Program-made: the position numbers and the translations under genes
Assembly: GCA_965267435.1 (NCBI GenBank)
Contig: OZ253960.1
Coordinates: 1,116,001 to 1,180,000, forward strand
Direction: 5' to 3'
DNA from: JAWPMT01 sp965267435
Lineage (GTDB): Bacteria; Bacteroidota; Bacteroidia; Cytophagales; Cyclobacteriaceae
Length of the DNA stretch: 64,000 bases
Notes under the pieces: model-generated
What the model was told of the DNA's origin: nothing
The model's database searches: none
What the model saw: the letters and a program-made list of their open reading frames with translations, nothing else
Shown here: positions 25,377 to 34,932 of the stretch, one piece after another
Position numbering within the stretch: the first letter of the stretch is position 1
Layout of the letters: each line of letters opens with the position of its first letter

Positions 25377-25832
25377 ATGGCGACTTTCAATCTAAATGTT
25401 AATGGAAAACAGTACGAGGTAGACGTTGATCCTACCACGCCCATTCTTTGGGTCCTTAGGGATCATCTCGAACTCGTAGGTACAAAGTATGGATGCGGCA
25501 TCGCGCAATGCGGAGCCTGCACTATCCACGTAAATGGCGTGGCAACTCGTTCTTGCCAGTTGACGGTTTCATCAATTGGAACCAACGAAATCACTACGAT
25601 AGAGGGACTTTCTGAAAAAGGAGATCATCCTGTGCAACAGGCATGGCTCGAAGTGGACGTACCACAATGCGGCTATTGCCAGGCAGGCCAGATCATGAGC
25701 GCCGCGGCTTTGTTGGAATCCAATCCAAATCCTTCAGACGAGCAAATAGAGGGTGCCATGAGTGGAAATATCTGCCGATGTGGTACCTACGTGAGAATCA
25801 AAGAAGCAGTAAAAAAAGCAGCCAACGCCTAA
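25377..25832 (+). CDS. [2Fe-2S] subunit of a molybdenum hydroxylase (IorA/CoxS-like)
   Basis: This 151-residue protein has both iron-sulfur sites of the family. The plant-ferredoxin-like cluster uses C40, C45, C48 and C60 (YGCGIAQCGAC). The second helical-domain cluster uses C98, C101, C133 and C135 (CGYCQAGQ and NICRCGTY). It passes electrons from the molybdopterin subunit encoded 12 bp downstream. There is no FAD subunit gene, which matches isoquinoline 1-oxidoreductase and related two-subunit aldehyde oxidases that use other electron acceptors. Confidence 0.93.
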   Translation: MATFNLNVNGKQYEVDVDPTTPILWVLRDHLELVGTKYGCGIAQCGACTIHVNGVATRSCQLTVSSIGTNEITTIEGLSEKGDHPVQQAWLEVDVPQCGYCQAGQIMSAAALLESNPNPSDEQIEGAMSGNICRCGTYVRIKEAVKKAANA

Positions 25833-25844
25833 ATCCGGATCATC

Positions 25845-28058
25845 ATGACACTTATAAAAACCAAACATAACCGACGATCATTTTTGAAGGTGTCGGCTGC
25901 GACCGGTGGGGGCCTGATGATTGGCTTCAGCTGGTTGACTCGCTGTACACCTGCGAGCAAGCCGCTGGTGGAAGTCCCCAACGAGTGGTTCGATATCAAT
26001 GGCTATATCAAGATCGGAGACACTGGAATGGTGACAATCTTTTCACCCAATCCGGAGATCGGTCAAAATGTGATGACCTCTATGCCGATGATTGTGGCTG
26101 AGGAATTGGATGTGCCCTGGGGCCACGTGGTGGTAGAACAAGGCGCACTCGATGAAGACGCTTTCAAGAACCCACAGTTTGCTGGTGGTAGCTTGTCTAT
26201 CATGTTGGGCTGGGACGCATTGAGAATGGCCGGAGCTACAGGCAAGCGGATGCTGATGGAGGCGGCCGCCCAGGAATGGGGAGTTGGCGTCGAAACGCTA
26301 ACAGCCAGCGATGGGGTAGTCTCCGAAAAAGAAGGCCAGAAACGATCGATTGGCTACGGCGCCATTGCCCAAAAGGCCTCAGGTATAGAAGTCCCTGAGG
26401 AGGTAGAGTTGAAGGAGCCAAAAGACTATAAGCTCATTGGTACACCGCAGAAGAATGTGGAAGGACCTAAGATCGTGACTGGTGAGCCATTGTTTGGACT
26501 GGACTTCAAGCGGGAAGGCATGTTACTTGCCATGATCGAGCACCCACCATCATTTGGCATGAAGCCCATCAGCTTCAACGAAGACGAGATCAAGGGTATG
26601 CCCGGGGTAAGGGACGCCTTTATAGTGGATACTACCACGGAAGAGCCTATCTGGGCGGAGACGAATGCCTTCAATCAATTGGTCACCATCATCGGTGAAA
26701 CCACCTGGGAGTTGATGAATGCCAAGAAGGCACTCAAAGTCAACTGGGAGCGGACAAGTCCCGCCGAGAACACTGAGGAGCACGAGGCCAAATTGCGCCA
26801 GGGCCTGGTGTCCGGCAAGATTGAAGATGACAAGCGAATCGATGGTGACCCTGATGCGGCATTTGCTCGTGCAGCCAAAGTTGTTGAGCGCACGTATTCA
26901 TCACCATTCATGGCCCACAACACGCTGGAGCCCATGAATTTCTTCGCGCATGTCACGGATGACAAAGCCGAATTGATCGGGCCTACACAGACGCCGAAGG
27001 CACTGGAAGACACTGTCTCCAAGTTGCTCGGCATGCCGGTGGAGAATATCACGGTAGATATGACCCGTCAGGGTGGTGGTTTCGGGCGCCGACTGTATGT
27101 CCACTTTGGTGTGGAAGCGGCCGCCATTTCGAAGAAGGCTGGGGCACCGATTAAGCTGATCTATACGAGAGCAGACGACATGGGTCAGGGGACTTATCGT
27201 CCAACTTATCGATCTACATACAAGGCGGGTCTTGACGAGAACAACAACCTGATTGCCTTCAGCGTGAAGGGTGCAGGAATCCCCGAGAGCCCTGTATTCC
27301 CGAAGCGATTCCCTGCGGGATCCATCGAGAACTACGCTGCGGAGAAAGTAAATATCCCTACGAACATCTCCACGGGAGCGTGGCGAGCACCCAGGTCACA
27401 CTTTACTGCAGGGGCGGAGCAGTCCTTCCTTGATGAAGTGGCGGAAGCTGCCGGCAAGGATCCGATCGAATTCCGACTGGAGCTGTTCGATCGTGCGAAA
27501 AACAATCCTGTAGGGGAGGAGTATGACTATGATGCCGAAAGGTACGCGGGTGTGCTCGAGATGGTGAAGGAAAAGGCCAACTGGGGTACTGAAACACCAG
27601 GCGTAAGTCGAGGTGTGGCGGCTTACTTCTGTCACAACTCGTATGTGGCCCAGGTCATGGACATTGTAATGGAAAGGAATCAGCCTGTGGTCCAGAAGGT
27701 GTGGTGCGCGGTCGATTGTGGCATCGTCATCAATCCTGAAGGAGCAGCGAATATCATCCAGGGTGGAGTCGTTGACGGCATCGGTCACGCGATGTACAGC
27801 CAGCTCACTTTCAAGGATGGTGCGCCGGACCAGGTCAACTTTGACAGGTATCAACTCATTCGACATAACCAAGCACCAAAAGAGATCGAAGTCTTCTTTG
27901 TGAAGAACGACATCTCACCAACGGGACTTGGTGAGCCAGGCTTGCCTCCTGCGGTTGGAGCTCTGGCGAATGCTTTGTATCAAGCCACTGGCAAACGGTA
28001 CTATCATGGCCCATTTGCTACTGCTGATCAGGAGCAGCAGGATGTGGAGCTGATATAA
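25845..28058 (+). CDS. Molybdopterin-binding large subunit, xanthine dehydrogenase family (IorB-like)
   Basis: This 737-residue protein opens with a twin-arginine leader (NRRSFLKVSAATGGG), so the complex is exported with the small subunit, probably as a hitchhiker. The molybdenum cofactor site shows QGGGFGRR, and the catalytic Glu lies in GLGEPGLPPAVGALANAL near the C terminus. The substrate is probably an aldehyde or N-heterocycle and cannot be fixed from sequence. It forms a two-gene operon with the [2Fe-2S] subunit and ends at a strong terminator. Confidence 0.92.
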   Translation: MTLIKTKHNRRSFLKVSAATGGGLMIGFSWLTRCTPASKPLVEVPNEWFDINGYIKIGDTGMVTIFSPNPEIGQNVMTSMPMIVAEELDVPWGHVVVEQGALDEDAFKNPQFAGGSLSIMLGWDALRMAGATGKRMLMEAAAQEWGVGVETLTASDGVVSEKEGQKRSIGYGAIAQKASGIEVPEEVELKEPKDYKLIGTPQKNVEGPKIVTGEPLFGLDFKREGMLLAMIEHPPSFGMKPISFNEDEIKGMPGVRDAFIVDTTTEEPIWAETNAFNQLVTIIGETTWELMNAKKALKVNWERTSPAENTEEHEAKLRQGLVSGKIEDDKRIDGDPDAAFARAAKVVERTYSSPFMAHNTLEPMNFFAHVTDDKAELIGPTQTPKALEDTVSKLLGMPVENITVDMTRQGGGFGRRLYVHFGVEAAAISKKAGAPIKLIYTRADDMGQGTYRPTYRSTYKAGLDENNNLIAFSVKGAGIPESPVFPKRFPAGSIENYAAEKVNIPTNISTGAWRAPRSHFTAGAEQSFLDEVAEAAGKDPIEFRLELFDRAKNNPVGEEYDYDAERYAGVLEMVKEKANWGTETPGVSRGVAAYFCHNSYVAQVMDIVMERNQPVVQKVWCAVDCGIVINPEGAANIIQGGVVDGIGHAMYSQLTFKDGAPDQVNFDRYQLIRHNQAPKEIEVFFVKNDISPTGLGEPGLPPAVGALANALYQATGKRYYHGPFATADQEQQDVELI

Positions 28059-28083
28059 GCATACTATGCAATTGGACACAAAG

Positions 28084-28107
28084 GGCGATCGGGAGATCGC
28101 CTTTTTT
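28084..28107 (+). terminator. Rho-independent terminator of the molybdenum hydroxylase operon
   Basis: A perfect 7-bp stem, GGCGATC (28084-28090) with GATCGCC (28095-28101), and a GGGA loop are followed by six T. It lies 25 bp after the stop codon and argues that the next gene starts at 28165, not upstream. Confidence 0.95.
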
Positions 28108-28164
28108 GTTTCCCCTCCTGAGACATCTGTCCCGTTCCTAAATTTTTTTCAACATGTTTGCGAC

Positions 28165-29982
28165 ATGAGATCATTGATTGCTTATTGCCTGCTGGCCATG
28201 TCTATTGTGAGTTGTGGACCCGGCAACGAAAGGGTTTCCGGAAATGGATCCACTATCAACGTCGACAGCCTGTTCAAATCGTACTACCAGTACAAGCTGG
28301 AGATCAATCCCGTAGAGGCCACAAAGGCTGGCGAAAACGACTACAACGATTATGTCGCCAACTATTTGTCGGATGAGTACATACAGAACTGCGGCGTGCG
28401 ATACAAGGAGTTTTTGGAGGCCATCGATCAAGTGAATCGGGACGAGCTCACCGCGTCAGATCGGATCAGTCTAAAGGCGATGCATTGGGACTGCAGTATC
28501 AAGCTCGAGGGGTTGACCAATGATATGGTCACCATCCCATCTCCTGTATTTGACCTGCCACATTTCCAGTTGATGCCACTTACTCAGATCTCGTCCTTTC
28601 AACTATACATGGGCCAATTGGCCGGGGGCGCAAGTGTGCAGCCTTTCAATACCGTCGAGGATTACGAAAACTGGCTGAGCCGCGTGGATGACTACCTCGT
28701 TTGGCTGGGGACTGCGCAGGAGATGATGCAAAAGGGATTGGAAGAGGGTCTTGTCCTGCCGAAAGTTCTCATCGAGCGTGTCATCGCTCAGACAAGGCCT
28801 TTTGCCGAGGCCCCATTGGAGGAGCATGTATTCTATGGACCCGTCTCGAGGGTACCCTCTTCCTTTAGCGACGAAGATAGGAGTCGATTGGGTGAGGCCT
28901 ATGAATTGATGATCATGGACAAGGTTCGTCCGGCTTACGAGCAGTTACTGGAGTACCTCGTTTCTACTTACCTGCCCGCTGGCCGGGATACAGATGGTAT
29001 TGACGCTCTGCCCAATGGGCCTGCCACCTACGAGTACTTGATCAAGTACCACACGACGACGAACATGACGCCCGAGGAGATTTTCGAACTGGGTAAGAGC
29101 GAGGTGGCCCGGATCCGTGGGGAGATGGAAAAAGTGAAGGAGGAAGTTGGTTTTGAAGGAAGCCTGCAGGAGTTTTTTGTGCATGTAAGGACCAATCCTG
29201 ACCTCGAGCCATTCACTGAGCCCCAGCAAGTCATCGATCACTTCAACGAGATACGCACACGCATGGAGCCCCATATCGGCAATCTCTTCAATCTAGAACC
29301 TAAGGCAGGTTTTGAGGTGAGACGTACCGAAGCATTCCGCGAAGCTTCGGCGAGTGCTGAATATGTTCCTGGAACAAAAGATGGATCGCGACCCGGGGTG
29401 TTTTACGTCCCCATTCCAGATGTCACGGACTACAACACCGTAAGCGACGAAGCATTGTTTCTTCATGAAGCCATCCCTGGCCATCATTATCAATTGTCGC
29501 TTCAACAAGGGAATAGCAACCTGCCTGAGTTTCTCCATGCCGAAGGGATGGGTGTGTATGTCGAAGGGTGGGCGTTGTACTCCGAGTCCCTGGGTAAGGA
29601 GATGGGACTATATGAGGATCCCTACCAATACTTTGGTATGCTGAGCATGGAAATGCACCGGGCCATCCGCTTGGTGGTCGATGCTGGCATGCATTCCCAG
29701 GGCTGGACCCGAGAGCAGGCGATACAGTTCTCATTGGAGCATGAGGCGGAGTCTGAAGATGAGATAGCTTCAGAAATCGAACGATACATGGCCGTTCCAG
29801 CACAGGCCTTGTCCTACAAAGTTGGTCAGTTGAAAATTCGTGAGCTCCGGGAAAAGGCGCGGCAAGCACTTGGCGATCAGTTTGACATAAGAGAGTTTCA
29901 TTCTCAAGTACTCAATACGGGGAGTTTGCCGTTGACATTGCTGGAGGAAAAGATTGACAATTGGATACAGTCCAATGAGTAG
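28165..29982 (+). CDS. DUF885 family lipoprotein, peptidase-like
   Basis: This 605-residue protein starts at MRSLIAYCLLAMSIVSCGPG, with a lipobox Cys at about 17. The frame is open to 28066, but that extension contains the preceding terminator. The family's metal-site motif HEAIPGHH begins at residue 434, preceded by SDEALFLHEA, and the C-terminal YKVGQLKIRELREKA is also typical. DUF885 proteins are predicted zinc metallopeptidases related to carboxypeptidases, mostly secreted. The substrate is unknown. Confidence 0.9.
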   Translation: MRSLIAYCLLAMSIVSCGPGNERVSGNGSTINVDSLFKSYYQYKLEINPVEATKAGENDYNDYVANYLSDEYIQNCGVRYKEFLEAIDQVNRDELTASDRISLKAMHWDCSIKLEGLTNDMVTIPSPVFDLPHFQLMPLTQISSFQLYMGQLAGGASVQPFNTVEDYENWLSRVDDYLVWLGTAQEMMQKGLEEGLVLPKVLIERVIAQTRPFAEAPLEEHVFYGPVSRVPSSFSDEDRSRLGEAYELMIMDKVRPAYEQLLEYLVSTYLPAGRDTDGIDALPNGPATYEYLIKYHTTTNMTPEEIFELGKSEVARIRGEMEKVKEEVGFEGSLQEFFVHVRTNPDLEPFTEPQQVIDHFNEIRTRMEPHIGNLFNLEPKAGFEVRRTEAFREASASAEYVPGTKDGSRPGVFYVPIPDVTDYNTVSDEALFLHEAIPGHHYQLSLQQGNSNLPEFLHAEGMGVYVEGWALYSESLGKEMGLYEDPYQYFGMLSMEMHRAIRLVVDAGMHSQGWTREQAIQFSLEHEAESEDEIASEIERYMAVPAQALSYKVGQLKIRELREKARQALGDQFDIREFHSQVLNTGSLPLTLLEEKIDNWIQSNE

Positions 29983-30012
29983 TCAGTAGGCTCGTCCGAA
30001 TAACACTTCGCA

Positions 30013-30441
30013 TTGAGAAGCACAACTTATCAACGGCTCGTGTGGGAGACCCTCTATTTTTCGAAAGAGACAGAGGCAACACCGGAGGTAAGTATTGATG
30101 AACTCATCGCGTGTCTGCAACTGTTCATAGGTCGTCGGAGAAAATGGAGGCGTCGCTTCCCGCTGGCCACAGTCGACGTGAGTGGTGAGCTGATTCACTT
30201 GTATCACCTGAACATTCCTCTTTTGCATGAGGCGCTGTTGGCGGCTACGCGAAAGGGCCTCGTCACTTTTACAGTAGATCGAAAATTCACAGCACGATTA
30301 GCTCCTACCTTAATCAATAGATGGAAACCGATGCCTGTGAGTATATCTGGAAAGGCATTGGTAGGTTTTCCAGATCTAGCGGATTGTGAGAAGGCTGCGA
30401 ACGACTACGCTGGCTCCATGCAGAAGTGGGTCGATTCTTGA
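30013..30441 (+). CDS. Possible small protein of unknown function
   Basis: This 142-codon frame has only a TTG start (30013) or an internal GTG (30040) and no ATG. The translation looks protein-like (VSIDELIACLQLFIGRRRKWRRRFPLATVDVSGELIHLYHLNIPLLHEALLAATRKGLVTFTVDRKF), but no family is recognised. It lies 30 bp after the DUF885 gene and convergent with the next. It may be a real orphan or a decayed gene that lost its start. Confidence 0.4.
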   Translation: MRSTTYQRLVWETLYFSKETEATPEVSIDELIACLQLFIGRRRKWRRRFPLATVDVSGELIHLYHLNIPLLHEALLAATRKGLVTFTVDRKFTARLAPTLINRWKPMPVSISGKALVGFPDLADCEKAANDYAGSMQKWVDS

Positions 30442-30451
30442 TTTCGGCGTT

Positions 30452-30994
30452 TCATTGATTTTGTGAGTCCAGGAATCGCTCATGAAGGTCTATCAGCTGT
30501 TCCTCCGAATTGATGACGTTAAGTATATAGACTTTCAAGAGCTCTTTTGATCGTGGTTGGGAATCGTCTAAATGCTTGTACAAGTATTGCGTGAGGTCAT
30601 TGACCTTCACTATTAGTAGCTCCTTGGACTCGTCGATTTGGTTGAACAATGAGATAAGCTCGTAGTCCACCAGGTCTATCCGAGAGGTAATGATGCCGTT
30701 CCATGTGCGATTCTGAATGGTGGGTACTTGCATTCCCTCATTCCTCTCAATGAGTTGCAGCAGGCTCACGTCTGAGGCTTCAAGATAGTAATCGATGCTA
30801 TCAAGCAATCGGACGTGTCGCGGCATGACGTTGTTGAGCTCCTCGAGACTGCCTCGGGCCTCGTCCTTCATGGATAGGAGAATGCGGTTGAAATATCGGC
30901 GATCGTCAAAATTGGATTTCCATTCGCCAATCAGTAGGGCAATAAGGACCCCCAATATGACAGGCACGGTGTCTAGTAGTATCTTCTTTATCAT
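30452..30994 (-). CDS. Single-pass membrane protein of DUF6090-like type
   Basis: This 180-residue protein begins with one TM helix (MIKKILLDTVPVILGVLIALLIGEWKSNFDDRRYFNRIL), the hallmark of a Bacteroidota family of unknown function. The rest is helical and probably outside the cytoplasmic membrane (SMKDEARGSLEELN...LLDSIDYYLEA). Homologues tend to occur singly or in tandem arrays. No role is assigned. The gene is monocistronic. Confidence 0.75.
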   Translation of the reverse strand: MIKKILLDTVPVILGVLIALLIGEWKSNFDDRRYFNRILLSMKDEARGSLEELNNVMPRHVRLLDSIDYYLEASDVSLLQLIERNEGMQVPTIQNRTWNGIITSRIDLVDYELISLFNQIDESKELLIVKVNDLTQYLYKHLDDSQPRSKELLKVYILNVINSEEQLIDLHERFLDSQNQ

Positions 30995-31452
30995 TTGCTT
31001 TTCCGCCCGACCCCGAATTCCAGAGGCCAGACACTCCGCAAAAATGCCAAAACCTGAAAACTTCTTGCGAATTAGGTTTTGAACGTATCCTGATATCGTC
31101 TCTCTGGATGAAATCTACATTTCCGGAATCGGACCATTCTGATGTCACGTAAGATTGAGGCCAAACTTCGACATTTCTGATTTTGCCCGTCTATAGCATC
31201 CCGCTCTCTTATTGGTGCACCAGCGGCGTCCCTGGCAGGAGAAGGCTTTGGACCGCTTCTTCCGATTGAGACTGTCGATCAGGGTATTCAGCAATGGGTG
31301 GATAGCATTGAATCTGGCTCTCTGATTAGGGCGCTACAAGCTCTATGCAATCTGAGCATTTTGTCTTCTTGCTAACCTGGATACTCGCAGAGTTCATTGT
31401 TTTTGACCGTGGTAATGTGGATCTTCCGACCTATTCAATACCACACTCACCC
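30995..31452 (+). other. 458-bp stretch with a possible gene remnant
   Basis: The frame at 31181-31375 on the plus strand encodes about 64 residues of protein-like sequence (GEGFGPLLPIETVDQGIQQWVDSIESGSLIRALQ) ending in TAA, with a stop just upstream and no ATG. It may be the 3' end of a lost gene. The region otherwise holds promoters for flanking genes. No RNA gene or hairpin is evident. Confidence 0.35.
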
Positions 31453-32382
31453 ATGAACAAAACCATCTTAATCACCGGCGCCAATGCAGGATTGGGCAAA
31501 GAAGCAGCCCGTCAATTGGCATTAATGGATCATACCGAGAAAATCTACCTGGGTTGCAGAAATGAGCAAAAGGCGAAGGCTGCGCAAGAATCCCTGGAAA
31601 ATGCCACGGGAAAGAACATCTTCGAAATCCTCATTATTGATGTTTCAAGTCCCACGTCTGTCAGAGGCGCAGTCGGCCAATTGCAGGACCCTATCGATGC
31701 CTTGATCATGAATGCTGGTGGTATGGGTGGCAAGGAACCAAGCAAGATTACTGACGATGGAGTAACACAGATCTTCGCAGCGAATGTCTTGGGACATGTC
31801 ATTTTGCTCGAGGAGCTGTTGAAAGCGGAGAAGCTCAGTAAGGTAGCGCTCTATTCCAGTTCGGAAGCTGCCAGGGGCGTGAAGAAGATGGGCATGAAAC
31901 AACCGGAGCTGCAGTCATCGTCGGTGGATGAATTCGCATCAATCATAGACGGGTCATTCTTCAATGGGAAATTCGACAATATGTATGCCTACGGTTTAGT
32001 CAAATACATCGCGACACTTTGGATGTTATCCCTGGCCCGGAAGCACACCAATGTTCGCATCGTGCCAATGAGCCCCGGCGGTACCAGTGGCACTAACGTT
32101 ATGGACGATTTGAAGGGCTTCCAAAAGATCTTCTTCAAGTACATTGGAGGACCGCTACTCCTACCGATGATGGGAATGATGCACTCATTGGACAAGGGAG
32201 CGAAGAGATATGTCGACGGCATCAGTGATGAGCAATACAAGACCGGCACCTTCTATGCTAGCAAAGAAAGTGTGTTAACCGGCCCTATGATCGATCAAAG
32301 CTCGATATTCCCCAAGGTTCAGGAGGAATCTGTGCAGGACAACGCCTACGCAGCGATTCATCGATTTATCAAAGTTGAATAG
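31453..32382 (+). CDS. Short-chain dehydrogenase/reductase (SDR)
   Basis: This 309-residue protein starts at MNKTILITGANAGLGKE. The Rossmann nucleotide motif TGANAGLG is at residues 8-15, the NAG motif appears as MNAGG, and the catalytic residues are Ser in LYSSSEAARG and Tyr180/Lys184 in YGLVK. The length and retention of the N-terminal CRNEQKAK pattern fit retinol-dehydrogenase or protochlorophyllide-reductase-like SDRs. The substrate is unknown. The gene is convergent with the ABC permease gene, 15 bp apart. Confidence 0.88.
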   Translation: MNKTILITGANAGLGKEAARQLALMDHTEKIYLGCRNEQKAKAAQESLENATGKNIFEILIIDVSSPTSVRGAVGQLQDPIDALIMNAGGMGGKEPSKITDDGVTQIFAANVLGHVILLEELLKAEKLSKVALYSSSEAARGVKKMGMKQPELQSSSVDEFASIIDGSFFNGKFDNMYAYGLVKYIATLWMLSLARKHTNVRIVPMSPGGTSGTNVMDDLKGFQKIFFKYIGGPLLLPMMGMMHSLDKGAKRYVDGISDEQYKTGTFYASKESVLTGPMIDQSSIFPKVQEESVQDNAYAAIHRFIKVE

Positions 32383-32397
32383 GAGGCAATTTCCGCT

Positions 32398-34767
32398 CTA
32401 CTCCTCATTCAAAGTCACCACCGGATTGGTTCGTGCCCACTTCATCGACCGTGCAGCAGTAATGGCAAAAACGATCAGGTAAACGAAAGCAAGCGCACCG
32501 AGAAACACCAGTGGATTCATTGTGATCTTGTAGGCATAATCCTGGAGCCAACTGTCGATGATCCGATAACTGAGTAGACTTCCCAATACACCAGCGGCAA
32601 GAATGATCCACCAAAGTTGCTTATTGAGGACACCAATGATTTGCACCAAAGAGGCGCCAAGCACTTTCCGGACCGTGAGCTCTTTCGATTTGAGGCCGAT
32701 GATGTAGATCATAAAGCCCACCAGCCCGACGATAGACAGTACCATGGCCAGAACGGAAAAGGCAAAGCTTATTTGGCCCGTCTGTCGCTCTTTGGTGTAC
32801 AATTTCCTTACGGACTCATCCATGAGTTCATATTGCATCGGGAGATTGGGCTGTACTTCGTACCATCCTTCTTCAATCAGCGCAATGATCTCATTCGGAT
32901 TCGCTCCGGCCTCGTGGCGTATGAGTACGTTGGTATTAACAAATTCAGGGTCTGGTCGTAGCGAAATGATCTGAGGTGTGATCTTCTCCTTCAACGTGTA
33001 GAAGTGGAAGTCCTTGAATACGCCTGAGACCTTGCGATGCAACTCCTCTTCAGTCCCTGGTCGTAGGATGATCTTCTTATTGAGCGGATCATCCTGCCAA
33101 CCAAACTTGTTGACGAAGCTGTGATTGACGAGGGATACGACTCTTCCATTCTCAGAGCGCCGGAGTACATTTTTGAAATCTCCGTGCGTGATCTCCATAC
33201 CCATCACATCGAAATAGTCAATATCAACGCCGTAGGACAACAGGTTTTCAAGTGTTTCAGTATTTCCTTCCACCTTATACGCCAGTGGATTCATGCCATC
33301 ACCCATCATCGGTCCCCAGGCAACACCAGAGATTTGAGGATTGGTGAGGAGCTTTTGCTTGAAGAGACCATAGTCCGGGATGTCGCCAATATCGTAAGCA
33401 TTCGTGACCTTGATCACACCGGTGGCATCAAAACCCATGTCCTTGTTGTCCAGGTATTGGATCTGTTGATTCATGAACCAACCGGATATTCCCAAAGTGA
33501 AGAGCAATATGAATTGCAGGAAGATCAGGCCATTGCGGTAACGCGTGCCTCCGGTGATGTTCATTGCCGACTTGCTTTTAAGGAGGGCGTTGATGGGCAT
33601 ATTACCTAGAGAGACGGCCGGAAAGATCACGGTCATTAGGCTCACTATGGCCAGGAAGGAAAGCGTGCCGAGAACGTACGGCAGGGATGTAAGTAGCTTG
33701 TTTTCCAGCCTCACATCCAGGAACAGGTTGAGGCCAGGCAGCAGGAGGCTGAATCCCAGCAGAATGACAGGTAATGTCAGTAGGATCATCATAAACGATT
33801 CGGCTGCCAAGGCTCGTACCAGCTGTCCTTTTGATTCCCCAAATACTTTTCTCACTCCGATTGCGCGGCCTTTGCCCAGATAGAGCGCGAGGGACAAGTT
33901 CAGGTAGTTGGTGACTGTGATCAGCAAGATCAGCACGCCAATCACCAACAGGACTTTCAGCTGCAAGAGGTCACCTTTGCCACTACCCCCAAAGGCCGCA
34001 TCTGAGTACAAGTAGATGTCCTCGACAGGCATCAACTGCGCATCAGTCAGTTCGTGATATTCATTATAAGCCACGTCCATTTTCAGGATTTTCTCATTGA
34101 GGGCCAATGCATTTGCTTCCGGTACCAATTCCACATAGGTGGTCACATGATAATGGCCGTCATTCCAATTGGGGTTAGTTCGGACAAAGTGAAAGTCAAA
34201 GTGCGTGTCACTGGGCAGGTCTTCGAGTACACCGGTCACTTTCAGGGGTATGGTGTCGTAGTAGATGGTCTTGCCGACAGCCTGACTATCTCCAAAATAC
34301 TTCTTCGCTTTTGATTCGGTCAGCACCAAGGCGTTGGGCTCATCCAGTAGGTGATCTGGGTTGCCATGTTTTACCTTAAAGTCAAATACTTCAAAGAACT
34401 GTGAGCCTGTGTTGGTTTGCAGAATGTCCGCTTCGGGAAAGCGCCCTCCTTCGGGGTTGTGGAAGAATGCTCTTTCACCGCGATTGACCTGTACGACAGC
34501 TTTCACTTCTGGATAGCTGCCGGAGGCAAGTTCTCTTGCATGTTCCACACCAATGTTGGAATACCAGGAACTGCCACTGGTCTTAGCTTCGAGGCGAAAG
34601 ATATTGGCTGCCTGCGCATGAAATTGATCATAGTGGTATTCATGATCAGCATAGACGATAATTAGCAGAGCTGCTACAATCCCCGCCGATAATCCCAGCA
34701 TGTTGAGCGCATTGAGGGAAGCGGATTTCAAAAAGTTACGAATAGCCAGGTGTATAAAAAGTCGCAT
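32398..34767 (-). CDS. MacB/FtsX-like ABC transporter permease
   Basis: This 789-residue permease duplicates the MacB periplasmic core plus FtsX module. TM1 is near residues 15-40, followed by a periplasmic domain, three TM segments (about 280-400), a second TM-flanked periplasmic domain, and a C-terminal FtsX domain with the conserved SKELTVRKVLGASLVQIIGVL. No ATPase is encoded nearby. It lacks the PadR-linked prefix domain seen in the other three permeases. It is divergent from a two-component system, which probably controls it. Such permeases often export or sense peptides or lipids. Confidence 0.9.
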   Translation of the reverse strand: MRLFIHLAIRNFLKSASLNALNMLGLSAGIVAALLIIVYADHEYHYDQFHAQAANIFRLEAKTSGSSWYSNIGVEHARELASGSYPEVKAVVQVNRGERAFFHNPEGGRFPEADILQTNTGSQFFEVFDFKVKHGNPDHLLDEPNALVLTESKAKKYFGDSQAVGKTIYYDTIPLKVTGVLEDLPSDTHFDFHFVRTNPNWNDGHYHVTTYVELVPEANALALNEKILKMDVAYNEYHELTDAQLMPVEDIYLYSDAAFGGSGKGDLLQLKVLLVIGVLILLITVTNYLNLSLALYLGKGRAIGVRKVFGESKGQLVRALAAESFMMILLTLPVILLGFSLLLPGLNLFLDVRLENKLLTSLPYVLGTLSFLAIVSLMTVIFPAVSLGNMPINALLKSKSAMNITGGTRYRNGLIFLQFILLFTLGISGWFMNQQIQYLDNKDMGFDATGVIKVTNAYDIGDIPDYGLFKQKLLTNPQISGVAWGPMMGDGMNPLAYKVEGNTETLENLLSYGVDIDYFDVMGMEITHGDFKNVLRRSENGRVVSLVNHSFVNKFGWQDDPLNKKIILRPGTEEELHRKVSGVFKDFHFYTLKEKITPQIISLRPDPEFVNTNVLIRHEAGANPNEIIALIEEGWYEVQPNLPMQYELMDESVRKLYTKERQTGQISFAFSVLAMVLSIVGLVGFMIYIIGLKSKELTVRKVLGASLVQIIGVLNKQLWWIILAAGVLGSLLSYRIIDSWLQDYAYKITMNPLVFLGALAFVYLIVFAITAARSMKWARTNPVVTLNEE

Positions 34768-34824
34768 ATCAAGAACGTTTGTTCAACGATACGACAGATT
34801 CCAATGTGGTTTGAATAAGGCTGG

Positions 34825-34872
34825 GTTAATGACGGATAAGGAAGAGTTAAAAGGGTTAAAATAAAGTTAAAA
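34825..34872. promoter_or_regulatory. GTTAAAA direct-repeat array between permease and two-component genes
   Basis: GTTAA at 34825 and full GTTAAAA copies at 34846, 34855 and 34866 all point the same way, with spacings of 21, 9 and 11 bp. OmpR-type regulators bind direct repeats spaced about one helical turn apart, so this is a candidate site for the response regulator encoded at 36237. Confidence 0.5.
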
Positions 34873-34932
34873 CCAGCCCCGATCTTGCCTGAAACGATGA
34901 CATTCCGTTAATTGAGCAAAAGTGCATGCGCG

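Noticed and set aside
28066..28164. N-terminal extension of the DUF885 gene to an upstream ATG
   Set aside because: The extension contains a perfect terminator hairpin with a T-run, and the ATG at 28165 gives an excellent lipoprotein signal.
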